Source of the DNA: Sphingomonas immobilis
GTDB lineage: Bacteria > Pseudomonadota > Alphaproteobacteria > Sphingomonadales > Sphingomonadaceae
DNA: 64,000 bases
Assembly (NCBI RefSeq): GCF_030580995.1
Contig: NZ_JAUQSZ010000008.1
Location: 124,001 to 188,000 of the forward strand
Reading direction: 5' to 3'
How positions within the stretch are numbered: position 1 is the stretch's first letter; each line of letters opens with the position of its first letter. The notes beneath the pieces are model-generated. The model did no database searches. It was given only the letters and a program-made list of their open reading frames with translations, and was not told where the DNA came from. Below are positions 1 to 11,181 of the stretch, piece after piece. The position numbers and the translations under genes are program-made.

Positions 1-2
1 TT

Positions 3-2459
3 CTGCGCGCCATTTTGCTGGTCGGTACGGCGCTCGCCGCTTGTGGTTCGAGCGCGGCCTGGGCGCAAAGTCAGCCCGATCCCGCGCCGGCTGCCGCAGC
101 ACCGGAGCCGGCCCAGTCCGGCCTCGAGGATATCATCGTCACGGGTCGCAAGCAGGCCGAAAACCTCCAGAATATTCCCGTCGCGGAAACGGTCATCTCC
201 GCTGCGCAGTTGCAGGGCCTGGGCGTCACGTCGATCGAGAAGATGTCGAGCCTCGCGCCGCAGCTCATCATCGGCCGCTCCGGCGCGGGTAACGGTGCCA
301 GCATCGGCCTGCGCGGCGTCAGCGTCGCCAACTCGAGCGTCAGCATCGAACAGTCGGTCGCGACCGTCATCGACGGCGTTTACTACAGCGGCGGCCGCGC
401 GCTGAACGAAGGCCTGTTCGATCTGTCGCAGGCGGAAGTCCTGAAGGGCCCGCAGTCGCTGTTCTACGGCAAGAACACCACCGCTGGCGTTATCTCGCTG
501 ACGACCGCGATGCCGACCGCCGAATTCACAGGCATGATGAAGGCCTCGTACGAGGTCAACGCCAAGCAGCCGACGTTCGAAGGCTTCCTCTCCGGCCCGA
601 TGACGGACACGCTGAGCTTTCGCCTCGCCGGCCGCTGGAGCAAGCAGTACGGCGCGCTGTTCACCAACATCAACAGCCCGCATACCGATTTCACCTACGA
701 CAGTGCGACGGGCAAGGTGAACCCGCACCTCGTGCCGGCCGCCAACTCCGACATGCCGGGTGAGCAGACCGGCATCATTCGCGGCACCCTGCGGTGGGAG
801 CCGACCTCGAACTTCTCGGCCACCGCGAAGCTGACGTACAATTCCTACAGCTCGAACTCGCCGAACAACAACGTCGTCATTTCCTATTGCCCGCCGACCG
901 GCGTTCCATCGGACCCGAGCGCGCCGTGCGGCCACAATTTCGTGCTGACGCAGAATGCGGTGCCGGCCGATATCGCCGGGACCAATCGCCTGATGAACGT
1001 GCATGGCGGACAGCCGTTCGCGGATTACGAATCCTTCTCCGCGCTCGGCAACATCCAGTACAGCGCCGATCATTTCACGCTGAGCGTCACGCCCGGCTTC
1101 ATCACCTGGAAGAACGCCTTCCTCGCGGACTTCGACCATGTGAACAACTACCCGCTGGTCGCCAACGCGCTGGGCGCGAAGCAGGGATCGTGGACTGCGG
1201 AAAAGACGCTCGACACCGCCTATTCGGTGGAAGCACGTTTGCAGTCGAAGCTGCCCGGCATGTTCAATTTCATGGTCGGCGGCTATTATCAGAACAACAA
1301 GCTCGACTTCGCGCAGGACACCAACGCGCCGACCGGCTTCGAGAATTCGGCCGCCGTCGATCCGACCACGCGCTTCGTGTCGGTCCGCAAGATCTCGCAC
1401 ACCTACGGCGAGACGATGTCGGGCTTCGCACAGGTGATGGTGGATATCACCGGCAGCCTCAACGTCACCGGCGGTGCGCGCTACACGCACGAAACCAAGT
1501 CGTCGGTGTTCAACCAGCCCTATGTCACGCCGGGCGCACAGGCGACCTATCTCATCTCGACGATCGGCGCGGACCAGACCTTCAACAACTGGTCGCCGGA
1601 AGCGACGATCACGTGGAAGCCGATCCAGGGCGTCACGACCTATGTCAGCTATCGCACCGGCTACAAATCCGGCGGCTATTCGATCAGCGGCCTCATCACC
1701 CGCAACACCAAGGTAACCGATCCGCAGTTCGCGCCGGAGGAGACCAGCGGTTTCGAGGGCGGCGTCAAGACGACGCTGTTCGACAACCAGCTGCGCGTGA
1801 ACCTCGACCTGTTCACCTACGAATACAAGAATCTGCAGGTCGATTTCCTCGATTCCACGCTGATCCAGTTCTTCACGCTGAACGCCGCCGCGTTGCGGAC
1901 CAAGGGTGGCGAGCTGCAGCTCGAATTCGCGCCGCACGGCGTGCCGGGTCTGCGGATGCGCGGTACGATCGGATATATCTCGGCGAAATATACCAGCTTC
2001 CCGTTCGCGCCGTGTCTGTCGGGCCAGACGGTCGCGCAAGGTTGCGTGTTCGGGGCGACGCCGACCGGAAACCGCTTCTCCCAGGATCTCACCGGGCAGA
2101 AGCCACAGCAGGCACCGGAATGGACCGGGTCGCTGGGCATCGACTATAACTGGGATCTGTCGCCCGGCTACAAACTGCTGTTCTCCGGCAACGGCCGTTA
2201 CAGCAGCTCCTATTCGACCAATCCCTTCTCCGGTTCGGCGCTCGCCTACCAGTTCGACCAGCGCCCCTTCGCGACGGTCGATGCCAGCGTGCGCCTGACC
2301 GGATCGGACGATCGCTGGGAGCTGGCGGTGATCGGCAAGAACCTGAGCAACGCCTTCATCGCAACGACCGCGAGCAACGTGCCCTTCACGGTCGGTTCGG
2401 TGCGCAGCGGCGTCCTCGACCCGCGCACCGTCACGCTAGAGGCGGTGTTCAAGTTCTGA
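3..2459 (+). CDS. TonB-dependent receptor (5' end outside window)
   Basis: Outer-membrane active transporter: a plug domain followed by a 22-strand barrel, driven by TonB-ExbBD from the inner membrane. The frame is open to the window edge, and the first visible residues already lie inside a signal peptide ending near AWAQ, so the true start is upstream and the TTG at 15 is probably internal. The plug (IIVTGRKQAENLQNIPVAET, then LRGVS and VLKGPQSLFYGKNTTAG) is the FyuA-like siderophore/organic-substrate type common in sphingomonads. The C-terminus ends in VTLEAVFKF with a terminal Phe, as required for barrel insertion. The substrate cannot be read from the sequence. A hairpin follows the stop codon. 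Confidence 0.9.
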   Translation: MRAILLVGTALAACGSSAAWAQSQPDPAPAAAAPEPAQSGLEDIIVTGRKQAENLQNIPVAETVISAAQLQGLGVTSIEKMSSLAPQLIIGRSGAGNGASIGLRGVSVANSSVSIEQSVATVIDGVYYSGGRALNEGLFDLSQAEVLKGPQSLFYGKNTTAGVISLTTAMPTAEFTGMMKASYEVNAKQPTFEGFLSGPMTDTLSFRLAGRWSKQYGALFTNINSPHTDFTYDSATGKVNPHLVPAANSDMPGEQTGIIRGTLRWEPTSNFSATAKLTYNSYSSNSPNNNVVISYCPPTGVPSDPSAPCGHNFVLTQNAVPADIAGTNRLMNVHGGQPFADYESFSALGNIQYSADHFTLSVTPGFITWKNAFLADFDHVNNYPLVANALGAKQGSWTAEKTLDTAYSVEARLQSKLPGMFNFMVGGYYQNNKLDFAQDTNAPTGFENSAAVDPTTRFVSVRKISHTYGETMSGFAQVMVDITGSLNVTGGARYTHETKSSVFNQPYVTPGAQATYLISTIGADQTFNNWSPEATITWKPIQGVTTYVSYRTGYKSGGYSISGLITRNTKVTDPQFAPEETSGFEGGVKTTLFDNQLRVNLDLFTYEYKNLQVDFLDSTLIQFFTLNAAALRTKGGELQLEFAPHGVPGLRMRGTIGYISAKYTSFPFAPCLSGQTVAQGCVFGATPTGNRFSQDLTGQKPQQAPEWTGSLGIDYNWDLSPGYKLLFSGNGRYSSSYSTNPFSGSALAYQFDQRPFATVDASVRLTGSDDRWELAVIGKNLSNAFIATTASNVPFTVGSVRSGVLDPRTVTLEAVFKF

Positions 2460-2466
2460 TGGAGGG

Positions 2467-2508
2467 ATCGAACGGCCGGCGACCTCAGCAATCGCCGGCC
2501 GCTTCGAT
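2467..2508 (+). terminator. Hairpin terminator after the TonB receptor
   Basis: A perfect 10-bp stem (2473-2482 with 2492-2501) is extended by ATCGAA/TTCGAT outer arms with one bulged base, starting 8 bases after the stop codon. There is no T-run, so termination may be weak or Rho-assisted. Confidence 0.55.
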
Positions 2509-3057
2509 CGGCAATATGCCTGCCCTCGGCAAATGTACTGCGCCGCGAAACATGGCGCAGGATGAGGTGTCAGATGAACGGGCGCAACGCCCCCGATCCA
2601 TTCGCTCCGGCGACGCCGGCCAGCCGGCTGGTGCCCGGTCCTTCGCGCCAGTTTCGACGGCGTTCGATCCTGCTGGCCATTCCCGGCAGCCGGTTTCTGA
2701 AGACGGCATCGACGGTTTCTCGCTGCGGCGACTGTCCGACCTGGGCGCAACTTCCGGGTGAAGGAACCACCAGCGGCCAACGCCGCATCGACTATATCGC
2801 CAGCGACGTGCTGCCGCGACTGAAGCGTTAGAATATCGGCGGGCTCGCATCTGCCGAGACGCCGTGACGGAGAGATGCGGTCGCGCCAGAATAACGGCCT
2901 AGGCGCAGCGACCCCATCCCCGCAAATGCACGCAGCTATACGCGAATGCTATGCGATACCTGTGAATCGATCTCGAATTGCTACGGCCCAGAGGCCTAAT
3001 CGGATGCCTTCGATGACGTGAGCCACGCATGTCGCGTGATCGTCAGGAGGGTTCGCA
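2509..3057. other. Gene-poor stretch upstream of kdp
   Basis: About 550 bases without a convincing gene. An open frame from the ATG at 2574 to 2831 (85 codons) lacks a good ribosome binding site and shows no family I recognise; it may be a decayed gene. The last 150 bases, more AT-rich around 2935-3000, are the likely place for the kdp promoter. I could not see a clear KdpE box. Confidence 0.4.
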
Positions 3058-3141
3058 ATGTCCCGATTCAAGCCGTCTTATTTCTCGAGCGCCGTATCCT
3101 CGAACGGTCTTTCCGGCGCGGCCCGGCGCGGGGGCAAGTGA
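3058..3141 (+). CDS. Tiny ORF at head of kdp operon (27 aa)
   Basis: Twenty-seven codons beginning MSRFKPSYFSSAVSS and ending ARRGGK. A strong Shine-Dalgarno (AGGAGG, 3044-3049) sits 8 bases before the ATG, much better than that of its neighbours. Its stop TGA shares the A with the ATG of the next tiny ORF (TGATG overlap), the usual arrangement for translational coupling. It is polar and basic with no membrane segment. It could be a leader peptide whose translation sets expression of the kdp genes, or a real small protein. No family recognised. Confidence 0.45.
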   Translation: MSRFKPSYFSSAVSSNGLSGAARRGGK

Positions 3142-3224
3142 TGCAGGACATTTTGTGGATCGCGGCGATGCTGGCGCTGGTGCTGGCGACGCTCGCTTAC
3201 GTTCGCCTGTGCGACAACGCCTGA
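3141..3224 (+). CDS. Small single-span membrane protein upstream of kdpF (27 aa)
   Basis: Begins MQDILWIAAMLALVLATLAY and ends VRLCDNA: one hydrophobic helix followed by a short polar tail. Its start overlaps the stop of the preceding tiny ORF, and 11 bases separate it from kdpF. A helix of this size in this position could be a second KdpF-like subunit or an assembly factor for the KdpABC complex; this is inferred from size and position only. A similar ORF is, from memory, often present before kdpF in related genomes but usually left unannotated. Confidence 0.6.
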   Translation: MQDILWIAAMLALVLATLAYVRLCDNA

Positions 3225-3235
3225 GGAGGCCTTCG

Positions 3236-3325
3236 ATGACGCTCGACCTTTGGCTCGCCGCGATCGCGGCGATCGGCCTTCTCGCTTATCTCGTGGCGGC
3301 GCTCGTCCGCCCCGAACGCTTCTGA
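3236..3325 (+). CDS. kdpF: K+-transporting ATPase subunit KdpF
   Basis: A 29-residue single-helix peptide ([20 protein letters not shown], then AALVRPERF). The C-terminal RPE(R/K)F signature and the position immediately before kdpA identify KdpF, the small inner-membrane subunit that stabilises the KdpABC complex. A GAGGAGG motif at 3223-3229 precedes the ATG. It is 13 bases from kdpA and clearly co-transcribed. Confidence 0.88.
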   Translation: MTLDLWLAAIAAIGLLAYLVAALVRPERF

Positions 3326-3338
3326 AAGGGGCGGCGAC

Positions 3339-5042
3339 ATGACTGTACAGGGATGGATATTAATCCTCGTCTTTACGGGGATTTTGCTTGCGCTGACCAG
3401 GCCGGTGGGCATGTGGCTGCACGCGCTTTACGAGGGGCGGCGCACGCCGCTCCACGTCGCGCTGGGGCCGGTCGAGCGCGGTTTCTACGCGCTGTCGGGC
3501 ATCGACCCGGACGAGCAGCAGAGCTGGCGCCGGTACGCGGTACACATGCTGCTGTTCAACGCCGTGCTGATGCTGCTCACCTATGCGGTGCTGCGCCTGC
3601 AGGGGGTGCTGCCGTTCAATCCGCAGGGCCTGGCCGCGCCGAGCGAGCACCTCTCGTTCAACACCGCCGTCAGCTTCACCACCAACACCAACTGGCAGAG
3701 CTATGCGGGGGAATCGACCATGTCGAACCTCAGCCAGATGCTCGCGCTGACCATCCACAATTTCCTGTCGGCGGCGACCGGCATCGCGCTCGCCTTCGCG
3801 CTGTTCCGCGGTTTCGCACGGCGGCAGAGCAAGACGATCGGCAATTTCTGGGCCGACGTGACGCGCGTGACGCTCTATCTGCTGCTGCCGCTCTGCATCG
3901 TCTATGCGATCTTCCTGATCGCGAGCGGGGTGCCGCAGACTCTGGCCGCGACGGCCGACGTCTCGACGCTCGAGGGCGTCAAGCAGACGCTCGCGCTCGG
4001 GCCGGTCGCCTCGCAGGAAGCGATCAAGATGCTCGGCACCAATGGTGGCGGCTTCTTCAACGTCAATTCGGCGCACCCCTATGAGAACCCCACGGCGCTG
4101 ACCAACCTCGTGCAGATGCTGTCGATCTTCGTGATCGGCTTCGGCCTGACCTGGTGCTTCGGCAAGGCGGTCGGCAACACGCGGCAGGGCTGGGCGATCC
4201 TGGCGGCGATGGTGATCCTGTTCCTCGCGGGCACGACGGTCGCCTATTGGGCGGAAAGCGCGGGCAACCCGGTCCTCCACCAGCTCGGCGTGCCGGGTGC
4301 GAACATGGAGGGCAAGGAGGTGCGCTTCGGCGCGGCCGCCTCCGCATTGTTCGCGGTGGTGACGACGGCGGCGTCATGCGGCGCGGTCAATGCGATGCAC
4401 GACAGCTTCACCGCGCTCGGCGGCCTCGTGCCGATCTTCAACATGCAGCTTGGCGAAGTCGTCGTCGGCGGCGTCGGGGCGGGTATCTACGGCTCCCTGC
4501 TGTTCGCCATCCTCGCGGTGTTCGTCGCAGGGCTGATGGTCGGCCGCACGCCGGAATATGTCGGCAAGAAGATCGAAGCCCGAGAGGTCAAACTGTCGGT
4601 GCTGGCGATCGCGGTGCTGCCGCTCATCATCCTCGGCTTCACCGCGATCAGTTCTGTGCTGCCCGCCGGCCTTGCGCTGCCGCTCAACAAGGGGCCGCAC
4701 GGCTTTTCGGAGATCCTCTACACTTTCACCAGCGCGGTCGCGAACAACGGGTCGGCCTTCGCCGGGGTGAGCGCCAACACGCCGTACTATAACGGCATGA
4801 TCGGCGTCGCGATGTGGATCGGCCGCTTCTTCATCATCGTGCCGATGCTCGCCATCGCGGGGAGCCTGGCCGCGAAGAAGTACACGCCGGCCGGCGCGGG
4901 ATCGTTCCCCACCACCGGCGGGCTGTGGGTGGGCCTGCTCGTCGGCATCATCCTGATCCTGGGCGGCCTCACCTTCCTGCCGGGCCTCGCGCTCGGCCCC
5001 ATCGCCGATCATCTCGCGATGATCCGCGGCCAACTCTTCTAA
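3339..5042 (+). CDS. kdpA: K+-transporting ATPase subunit KdpA
   Basis: The potassium-translocating inner-membrane subunit of KdpFABC, related to the Ktr/Trk channel fold. At 567 residues it matches the family (E. coli 557). Visible family features are the repeated pore loops, including [12 protein letters not shown], the glycine-rich [19 protein letters not shown] and the later [12 protein letters not shown], with about ten membrane helices. The start is an ATG following a purine-rich GAAAGGGG sequence. It is followed 28 bases later by kdpB. Confidence 0.97.
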   Translation: MTVQGWILILVFTGILLALTRPVGMWLHALYEGRRTPLHVALGPVERGFYALSGIDPDEQQSWRRYAVHMLLFNAVLMLLTYAVLRLQGVLPFNPQGLAAPSEHLSFNTAVSFTTNTNWQSYAGESTMSNLSQMLALTIHNFLSAATGIALAFALFRGFARRQSKTIGNFWADVTRVTLYLLLPLCIVYAIFLIASGVPQTLAATADVSTLEGVKQTLALGPVASQEAIKMLGTNGGGFFNVNSAHPYENPTALTNLVQMLSIFVIGFGLTWCFGKAVGNTRQGWAILAAMVILFLAGTTVAYWAESAGNPVLHQLGVPGANMEGKEVRFGAAASALFAVVTTAASCGAVNAMHDSFTALGGLVPIFNMQLGEVVVGGVGAGIYGSLLFAILAVFVAGLMVGRTPEYVGKKIEAREVKLSVLAIAVLPLIILGFTAISSVLPAGLALPLNKGPHGFSEILYTFTSAVANNGSAFAGVSANTPYYNGMIGVAMWIGRFFIIVPMLAIAGSLAAKKYTPAGAGSFPTTGGLWVGLLVGIILILGGLTFLPGLALGPIADHLAMIRGQLF

Positions 5043-5070
5043 GCCCCCTCTTCTAAGCGGACTCGTCATC

Positions 5071-7107
<2,037 letters not shown>

Positions 7108-7115
7108 TCTCTGAA

Positions 7116-7218
7116 AGCCCCTCCCCTTCAGGGGAGGGGTTGGGGTGGGGCCGTGCCGCGAGCGACCTCTCTGCGAGACATCCCCCACCCCCTACCCCTC
7201 CCCTGAAGGGGAGGGGCT
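7116..7218. repeat. Twin inverted GC-rich hairpin element between kdpB and kdpC
   Basis: Two copies of a roughly 35-40 base unit lie head to head (7116-7150 and 7179-7218). Each is a CCCCTCCCCT-TCA/TGA-AGGGGAGGGG stem-loop followed by a G-rich (or, inverted, C-rich) arm. The reverse complement of the right unit is almost identical to the left. It resembles REP/BIME-type extragenic repeats. A related pair occurs at 48537-48642. Inside an operon it could act as an attenuator or an mRNA-stabilising boundary. Confidence 0.75.
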
Positions 7219-7233
7219 CTAAAAGGAAAATCC

Positions 7234-7809
7234 ATGACCCAAGACATAACCTCCGCACTCCGCCCCGCGATCGTCATGACGATCCTGTTCGCGCTCCTGC
7301 TCGGCCTCGCCTATCCGCTGGCGCTGACCGGCATCGGGCAGGCGGTGTTTCCGAAGCAGGCCAATGGCAGCCTGATCTCCGAAAAGGGCAAGGTCATCGG
7401 CTCCGACGTGGTCGGCCAGGCCTTCACCAGTGAGCGCTATTTCCACACCCGATCCTCGGCCGCCGGCAAGGGTTATGACGGCCTCGCCTCGTCGGGCTCC
7501 AACCTCGGCCCCACCGCGCAGCCGCTGGCCGACCGCGTGAAAGCCGATGTCGCCGCCGCGCACGCCTCCGCACCAGGGACAATCGTCCCCGCCGATCTGG
7601 TGACGGCCTCCGCCTCGGGGCTCGATCCCGATCTGAGCCCCGAGGCGGCTTTGTTTCAGGTGCCGCGCGTTGCTAAGGTACGGGGTCTGCCGGTCGAGAA
7701 GGTTCGTGCGCTCGTGATGAACACTATCCAGCATCCGATGCTCGGCTTTGTCGGCGAAGAGCGCGTGAACGTCCTCGCGCTCAATCGGGCACTCGACGCA
7801 GCGCGTTGA
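7234..7809 (+). CDS. kdpC: K+-transporting ATPase subunit KdpC
   Basis: The 191-residue single-span accessory subunit that aids ATP binding by KdpB. It has one N-terminal helix (residues 11-30), then the family blocks [53 protein letters not shown] and [15 protein letters not shown]. An AGGAAAA sequence precedes the ATG. The stop overlaps the start of kdpD. Confidence 0.96.
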   Translation: MTQDITSALRPAIVMTILFALLLGLAYPLALTGIGQAVFPKQANGSLISEKGKVIGSDVVGQAFTSERYFHTRSSAAGKGYDGLASSGSNLGPTAQPLADRVKADVAAAHASAPGTIVPADLVTASASGLDPDLSPEAALFQVPRVAKVRGLPVEKVRALVMNTIQHPMLGFVGEERVNVLALNRALDAAR

Positions 7810-10472
7810 ACGAGCCCGTAAAACCCTCCCCCGACGCCCTTCTGCGCCAGGCGGCGCAGGAGGGTCGCGGCAAGCTGAAGATCTTCCTCGGCGCGGCGCC
7901 GGGCGTCGGCAAGACGTTCGAGATGCTGACCGACGGCGCAGCGCGGCGGCGCGACGGCGCCGATGTCGTGATCGGCGTGGTCGAGACGCACGGGCGCGCC
8001 GAGACCGAAGCCCTCACGCGCGGGTACGAGATCGTGCCGCGCCGTGCGGTGTCCTACGAAGGCCACAGCCTTCAGGAAATGGACATCGACGCGATCCTCG
8101 AACGGCACCCGGATCTGGTGCTGGTCGACGAGCTCGCCCACACCAACGCGGCGGGCAGCCGCCATCCCAAGCGCCATCAGGATGTCGAGGAGCTGCTGGC
8201 GGCCGGAATCAACGTCTATTCGACGCTCAACATCCAGCATATCGAGAGCCTGAACGACATCGTCGCCAGCTTCACCCGCGTGCGGGTGCGCGAGACGGTG
8301 CCGGACAGCATCCTCGACATGGCGGATATCGAGGTGGTCGATATTCCGCCCGACGAACTGATCGCGCGGCTCCATGCGGGCAAGGTCTATCTGCCGCAGG
8401 AGGCGACGCGCGCGCTCGCGCATTTCTTCTCCAAGTCCAACCTGTCGGCGCTGCGCGAACTGGCGCTGCGCCGCGCCGCGCAGACGGTGGACGCGCAGAT
8501 GCTCGACCATGTCCGCGCGCTCGGTCTCGGCGGCACCTGGGCGGGCAGCGAGCGCGTCGTGGTGGCGATCAGCGAACTGGCCGGCGCGGACAATCTCGTC
8601 CGCGCGGCCAAGCGCCTTGCCGATGCGCTGCGCGCGCCGTGGACGGCGGTGTTCATCGAGACGCCGCGGCTGCAGAGCTTCACGCCCGAGGAACACCGCC
8701 GGCTTGCTTTCTCGATCACTCTGGCGACTCAGCTCGGCGGCCAGATCACGACGGTCCCGTCGACCAGCGTGATCGAGGGCCTCAAGACCTTCCTGGCCGA
8801 ATCGCGCGCGACGCAGCTCATCGTCGGCAAATCGCAGCGCTCGCGCTGGTTCGAGCTGCGGCACGGTTCGGTGGTCGACCGGCTGGTGCGCGAGACGCCC
8901 GCGGTCGCGGTGCATGTGCTGCCACTTGCGGCCGGCACGGAAAGGCCCGGCCCTCGCTCCGGGCCGGTGCGCGGCCAGTGGGGCGATCCGCTCGGCTATC
9001 TCTGGACCGCGCTGATGGTTGCCGCCGTCACCGGCTTCGGCAGCGCGCTGTTCCACGTCCTCGACCTCGGCAACGTGGCGTTGCTGTACCTGCTGCCGGT
9101 GATGGTCGCCGCCAGCCTGTTCGGGCTGCGAACCGGACTCTTCGCCGGTCTCGGCTCCAGCATCGCCTATAATTTCTTCTTCCTGCCGCCGACCGGATCG
9201 CTGACGATCAGCAATCCCGAGAATGTCGTATCGATCTTCGTGCTGCTCGGCGTGGCGGTGGCGACGAGCCAGCTCACCGCCCGCGTGCGCGCACAGGCCG
9301 ACCTTGCGGCGGCGAGCGCGCGCGTCAATTCCGCGCTCGCCGGTTTCCTGCGCGAACTCACCGTGCTGAGCGACCGCGAGGACGTGGAGCGCATGATCTG
9401 TGCGGAGATCGCGCGGCTGTTCGGCCGTGCGACGGTCTTTCTTGCGCCGTCGGGCGTGCAGGGCCTCGTCGTCGCGGCCGCCAGTGACTCCTCGTACAAG
9501 CTCGGCACGATGGATGTCGCCGCCGCGCAATGGTCGTTCGACAACCGCACTGCTGCGGGCAAGGGATCGGAGACGCTGGCCGCGTCCGAATGGCTGTTCC
9601 ACCCGCTGATCGCCGGCGACCATGCGCTCGGCGTGCTCGGCCTGTCCGACGAGGGCGCGGGCGCCGCCGTGCGCCCGGACCAGTTGCCGCTGCTGATCAA
9701 CCTGATCGATCAGGCCGCGCTGGTGCTGGAGCGTTTCCGGCTCGAGGGGGAGATGCGCGACGTCGATGTGATCCGCACGCGCGACCGGCTGCGCGGGGCG
9801 CTGCTGTCCTCGGTCAGCCACGATCTGCGCACGCCGCTCACCTCGGTGATGGCGGCGGCGGACGCGCTGGAGCACGGCGCCACGCCGGAGCTGATCGCGA
9901 CGATCAAGGCGGAAGCCGCGCGGCTCAACCGCTTCGTCTCCAACCTGCTCGACATGGCGCGGGTCGAGGCCGGGGCGCTGAAGCTCAACATCGATGCGAT
10001 CGATCTCTCCGACGCCGTCACCAGCGCCGCGCACGACGCGCGCGCCGCATTGCAGGGCCACGACCTGCGTCTGCAGGTGCCGCCCGACCTGCCGCTGGTC
10101 CGCGCCGACCCGCAGCTTCTGCATCACTGCCTGCTCAACCTGCTCGACAATGCCGGGCGCTACGGCGATCCCGACACGCCGATCGTGGTGGAGGGCACGC
10201 ACCGCTACGGCACGATCCGGCTCGCGGTGCTGGACGAAGGCCCCGGCCTGCCGCCGGGTCGCGAACAGGAGGTGTTCGAGACCTTCCGCCGGTTCGAGGG
10301 ATCGGACCGCGCGGTCGGCGGGACCGGCCTCGGCCTCGCCATCGTCAAGGCATTCGCCGACGCGATGGGCATCGCCATCGAGGCCGCAAATCGCCAGGAT
10401 GGCCGGGGCGCGCGCTTCGGCCTGGTCTTCCATTCCGAACTGATCGTGCGCGCCGCCGCGCCGGGAGACTGA
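7806..10472 (+). CDS. kdpD: Sensor histidine kinase KdpD
   Basis: K+-limitation/turgor sensor kinase of 888 residues (E. coli 894). Order of domains: KdpD domain with Walker [10 protein letters not shown] at residues 29-37, a universal-stress-protein-like domain to about 370, four membrane helices at roughly 390-500, a GAF-like region, a HisKA domain with phospho-acceptor His672 in SVSHDLRTP, and an HATPase domain ending near 885. I chose the TTG at 7806, which overlaps the kdpC stop by four bases (TTGA), giving translational coupling. KdpE follows 6 bases later. Confidence 0.96.
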   Translation: MNEPVKPSPDALLRQAAQEGRGKLKIFLGAAPGVGKTFEMLTDGAARRRDGADVVIGVVETHGRAETEALTRGYEIVPRRAVSYEGHSLQEMDIDAILERHPDLVLVDELAHTNAAGSRHPKRHQDVEELLAAGINVYSTLNIQHIESLNDIVASFTRVRVRETVPDSILDMADIEVVDIPPDELIARLHAGKVYLPQEATRALAHFFSKSNLSALRELALRRAAQTVDAQMLDHVRALGLGGTWAGSERVVVAISELAGADNLVRAAKRLADALRAPWTAVFIETPRLQSFTPEEHRRLAFSITLATQLGGQITTVPSTSVIEGLKTFLAESRATQLIVGKSQRSRWFELRHGSVVDRLVRETPAVAVHVLPLAAGTERPGPRSGPVRGQWGDPLGYLWTALMVAAVTGFGSALFHVLDLGNVALLYLLPVMVAASLFGLRTGLFAGLGSSIAYNFFFLPPTGSLTISNPENVVSIFVLLGVAVATSQLTARVRAQADLAAASARVNSALAGFLRELTVLSDREDVERMICAEIARLFGRATVFLAPSGVQGLVVAAASDSSYKLGTMDVAAAQWSFDNRTAAGKGSETLAASEWLFHPLIAGDHALGVLGLSDEGAGAAVRPDQLPLLINLIDQAALVLERFRLEGEMRDVDVIRTRDRLRGALLSSVSHDLRTPLTSVMAAADALEHGATPELIATIKAEAARLNRFVSNLLDMARVEAGALKLNIDAIDLSDAVTSAAHDARAALQGHDLRLQVPPDLPLVRADPQLLHHCLLNLLDNAGRYGDPDTPIVVEGTHRYGTIRLAVLDEGPGLPPGREQEVFETFRRFEGSDRAVGGTGLGLAIVKAFADAMGIAIEAANRQDGRGARFGLVFHSELIVRAAAPGD

Positions 10473-10478
10473 ACAGGC

Positions 10479-11165
10479 ATGTCCGCCACCGTCCTGGTCG
10501 TCGATGACGAGCAACCGATCCGCCGCCTGCTGCGCAACACGCTGGAGCGCGCCGGATACCGCGTGGTCGAGGCGATCAACGGCAGCGAGGCGATGCTGCA
10601 ATTCCGCGCCGAAGCGCCGAGCGCGGTGCTGCTCGACCTCGGCCTGCCCGACCGCGACGGGCTCGAGCTGGTGCCCTTGATGCGCAAGGAGGGGCAGACC
10701 GTCATCCTCGTCGTCTCCGCGCGCGACGCGACCGACCAGAAGGTGGCGGCGCTCGATCTCGGCGCGGACGATTACGTCACCAAGCCGTTCGACACCGAGG
10801 AACTGCTCGCGCGGCTGCGGGTGGCGCTGCGTCACCGCAGCCTGTCCTCCGCGACGCCCAAGATCATCCGCCGCGGCGACCTGGAGATCGACCTCGACGA
10901 GCGCGTCGTCCGTCGCGGGAGCGAGGAAGTGCATCTCACCCGCAAGGAGCATGACGTGCTCGCCGTCCTCGCCCGCAACATCGGGCGGGTGGTGACGCAC
11001 GACCGCATCCTCGGCGCCGCGTGGAGCCGCGAGGAGGATCCGCGCATCGAATATCTGCGCATCGTCGTGCGCAACCTACGCCAGAAGCTGGAAGCGCCGG
11101 GCCCGGTCGGTTCGATCATCGCGAACGAACTCGGCGTCGGCTACCGCCTCCTTACGGACGGCTGA
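10479..11165 (+). CDS. kdpE: Response regulator KdpE
   Basis: OmpR/PhoB-family transcription factor (228 residues) that activates kdp when phosphorylated by KdpD. It has an N-terminal receiver with acidic pair DD9-10, phospho-acceptor Asp53 in LLDLGLPD and the conserved Lys in VTKPFD, then a winged-helix DNA-binding domain (LTRKEHDVLAVLARN, LRQKLE). It is the last gene of the operon, ending 16 bases from the convergent TonB receptor gene. Confidence 0.97.
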   Translation: MSATVLVVDDEQPIRRLLRNTLERAGYRVVEAINGSEAMLQFRAEAPSAVLLDLGLPDRDGLELVPLMRKEGQTVILVVSARDATDQKVAALDLGADDYVTKPFDTEELLARLRVALRHRSLSSATPKIIRRGDLEIDLDERVVRRGSEEVHLTRKEHDVLAVLARNIGRVVTHDRILGAAWSREEDPRIEYLRIVVRNLRQKLEAPGPVGSIIANELGVGYRLLTDG

Positions 11166-11181
11166 CGACGCCGATCGGCGG

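Noticed and set aside
2574..2831. Open frame of 85 codons after the first TonB receptor
   Set aside because: No ribosome binding site, no recognisable motif; kept only as a possible remnant in the gene-poor stretch.
7656..11000. Antisense open frame of about 1100 codons across kdpD-kdpE
   Set aside because: Runs opposite well-identified KdpD and KdpE; composition is the usual Arg/Asp/Gln shadow pattern of GC-rich DNA.
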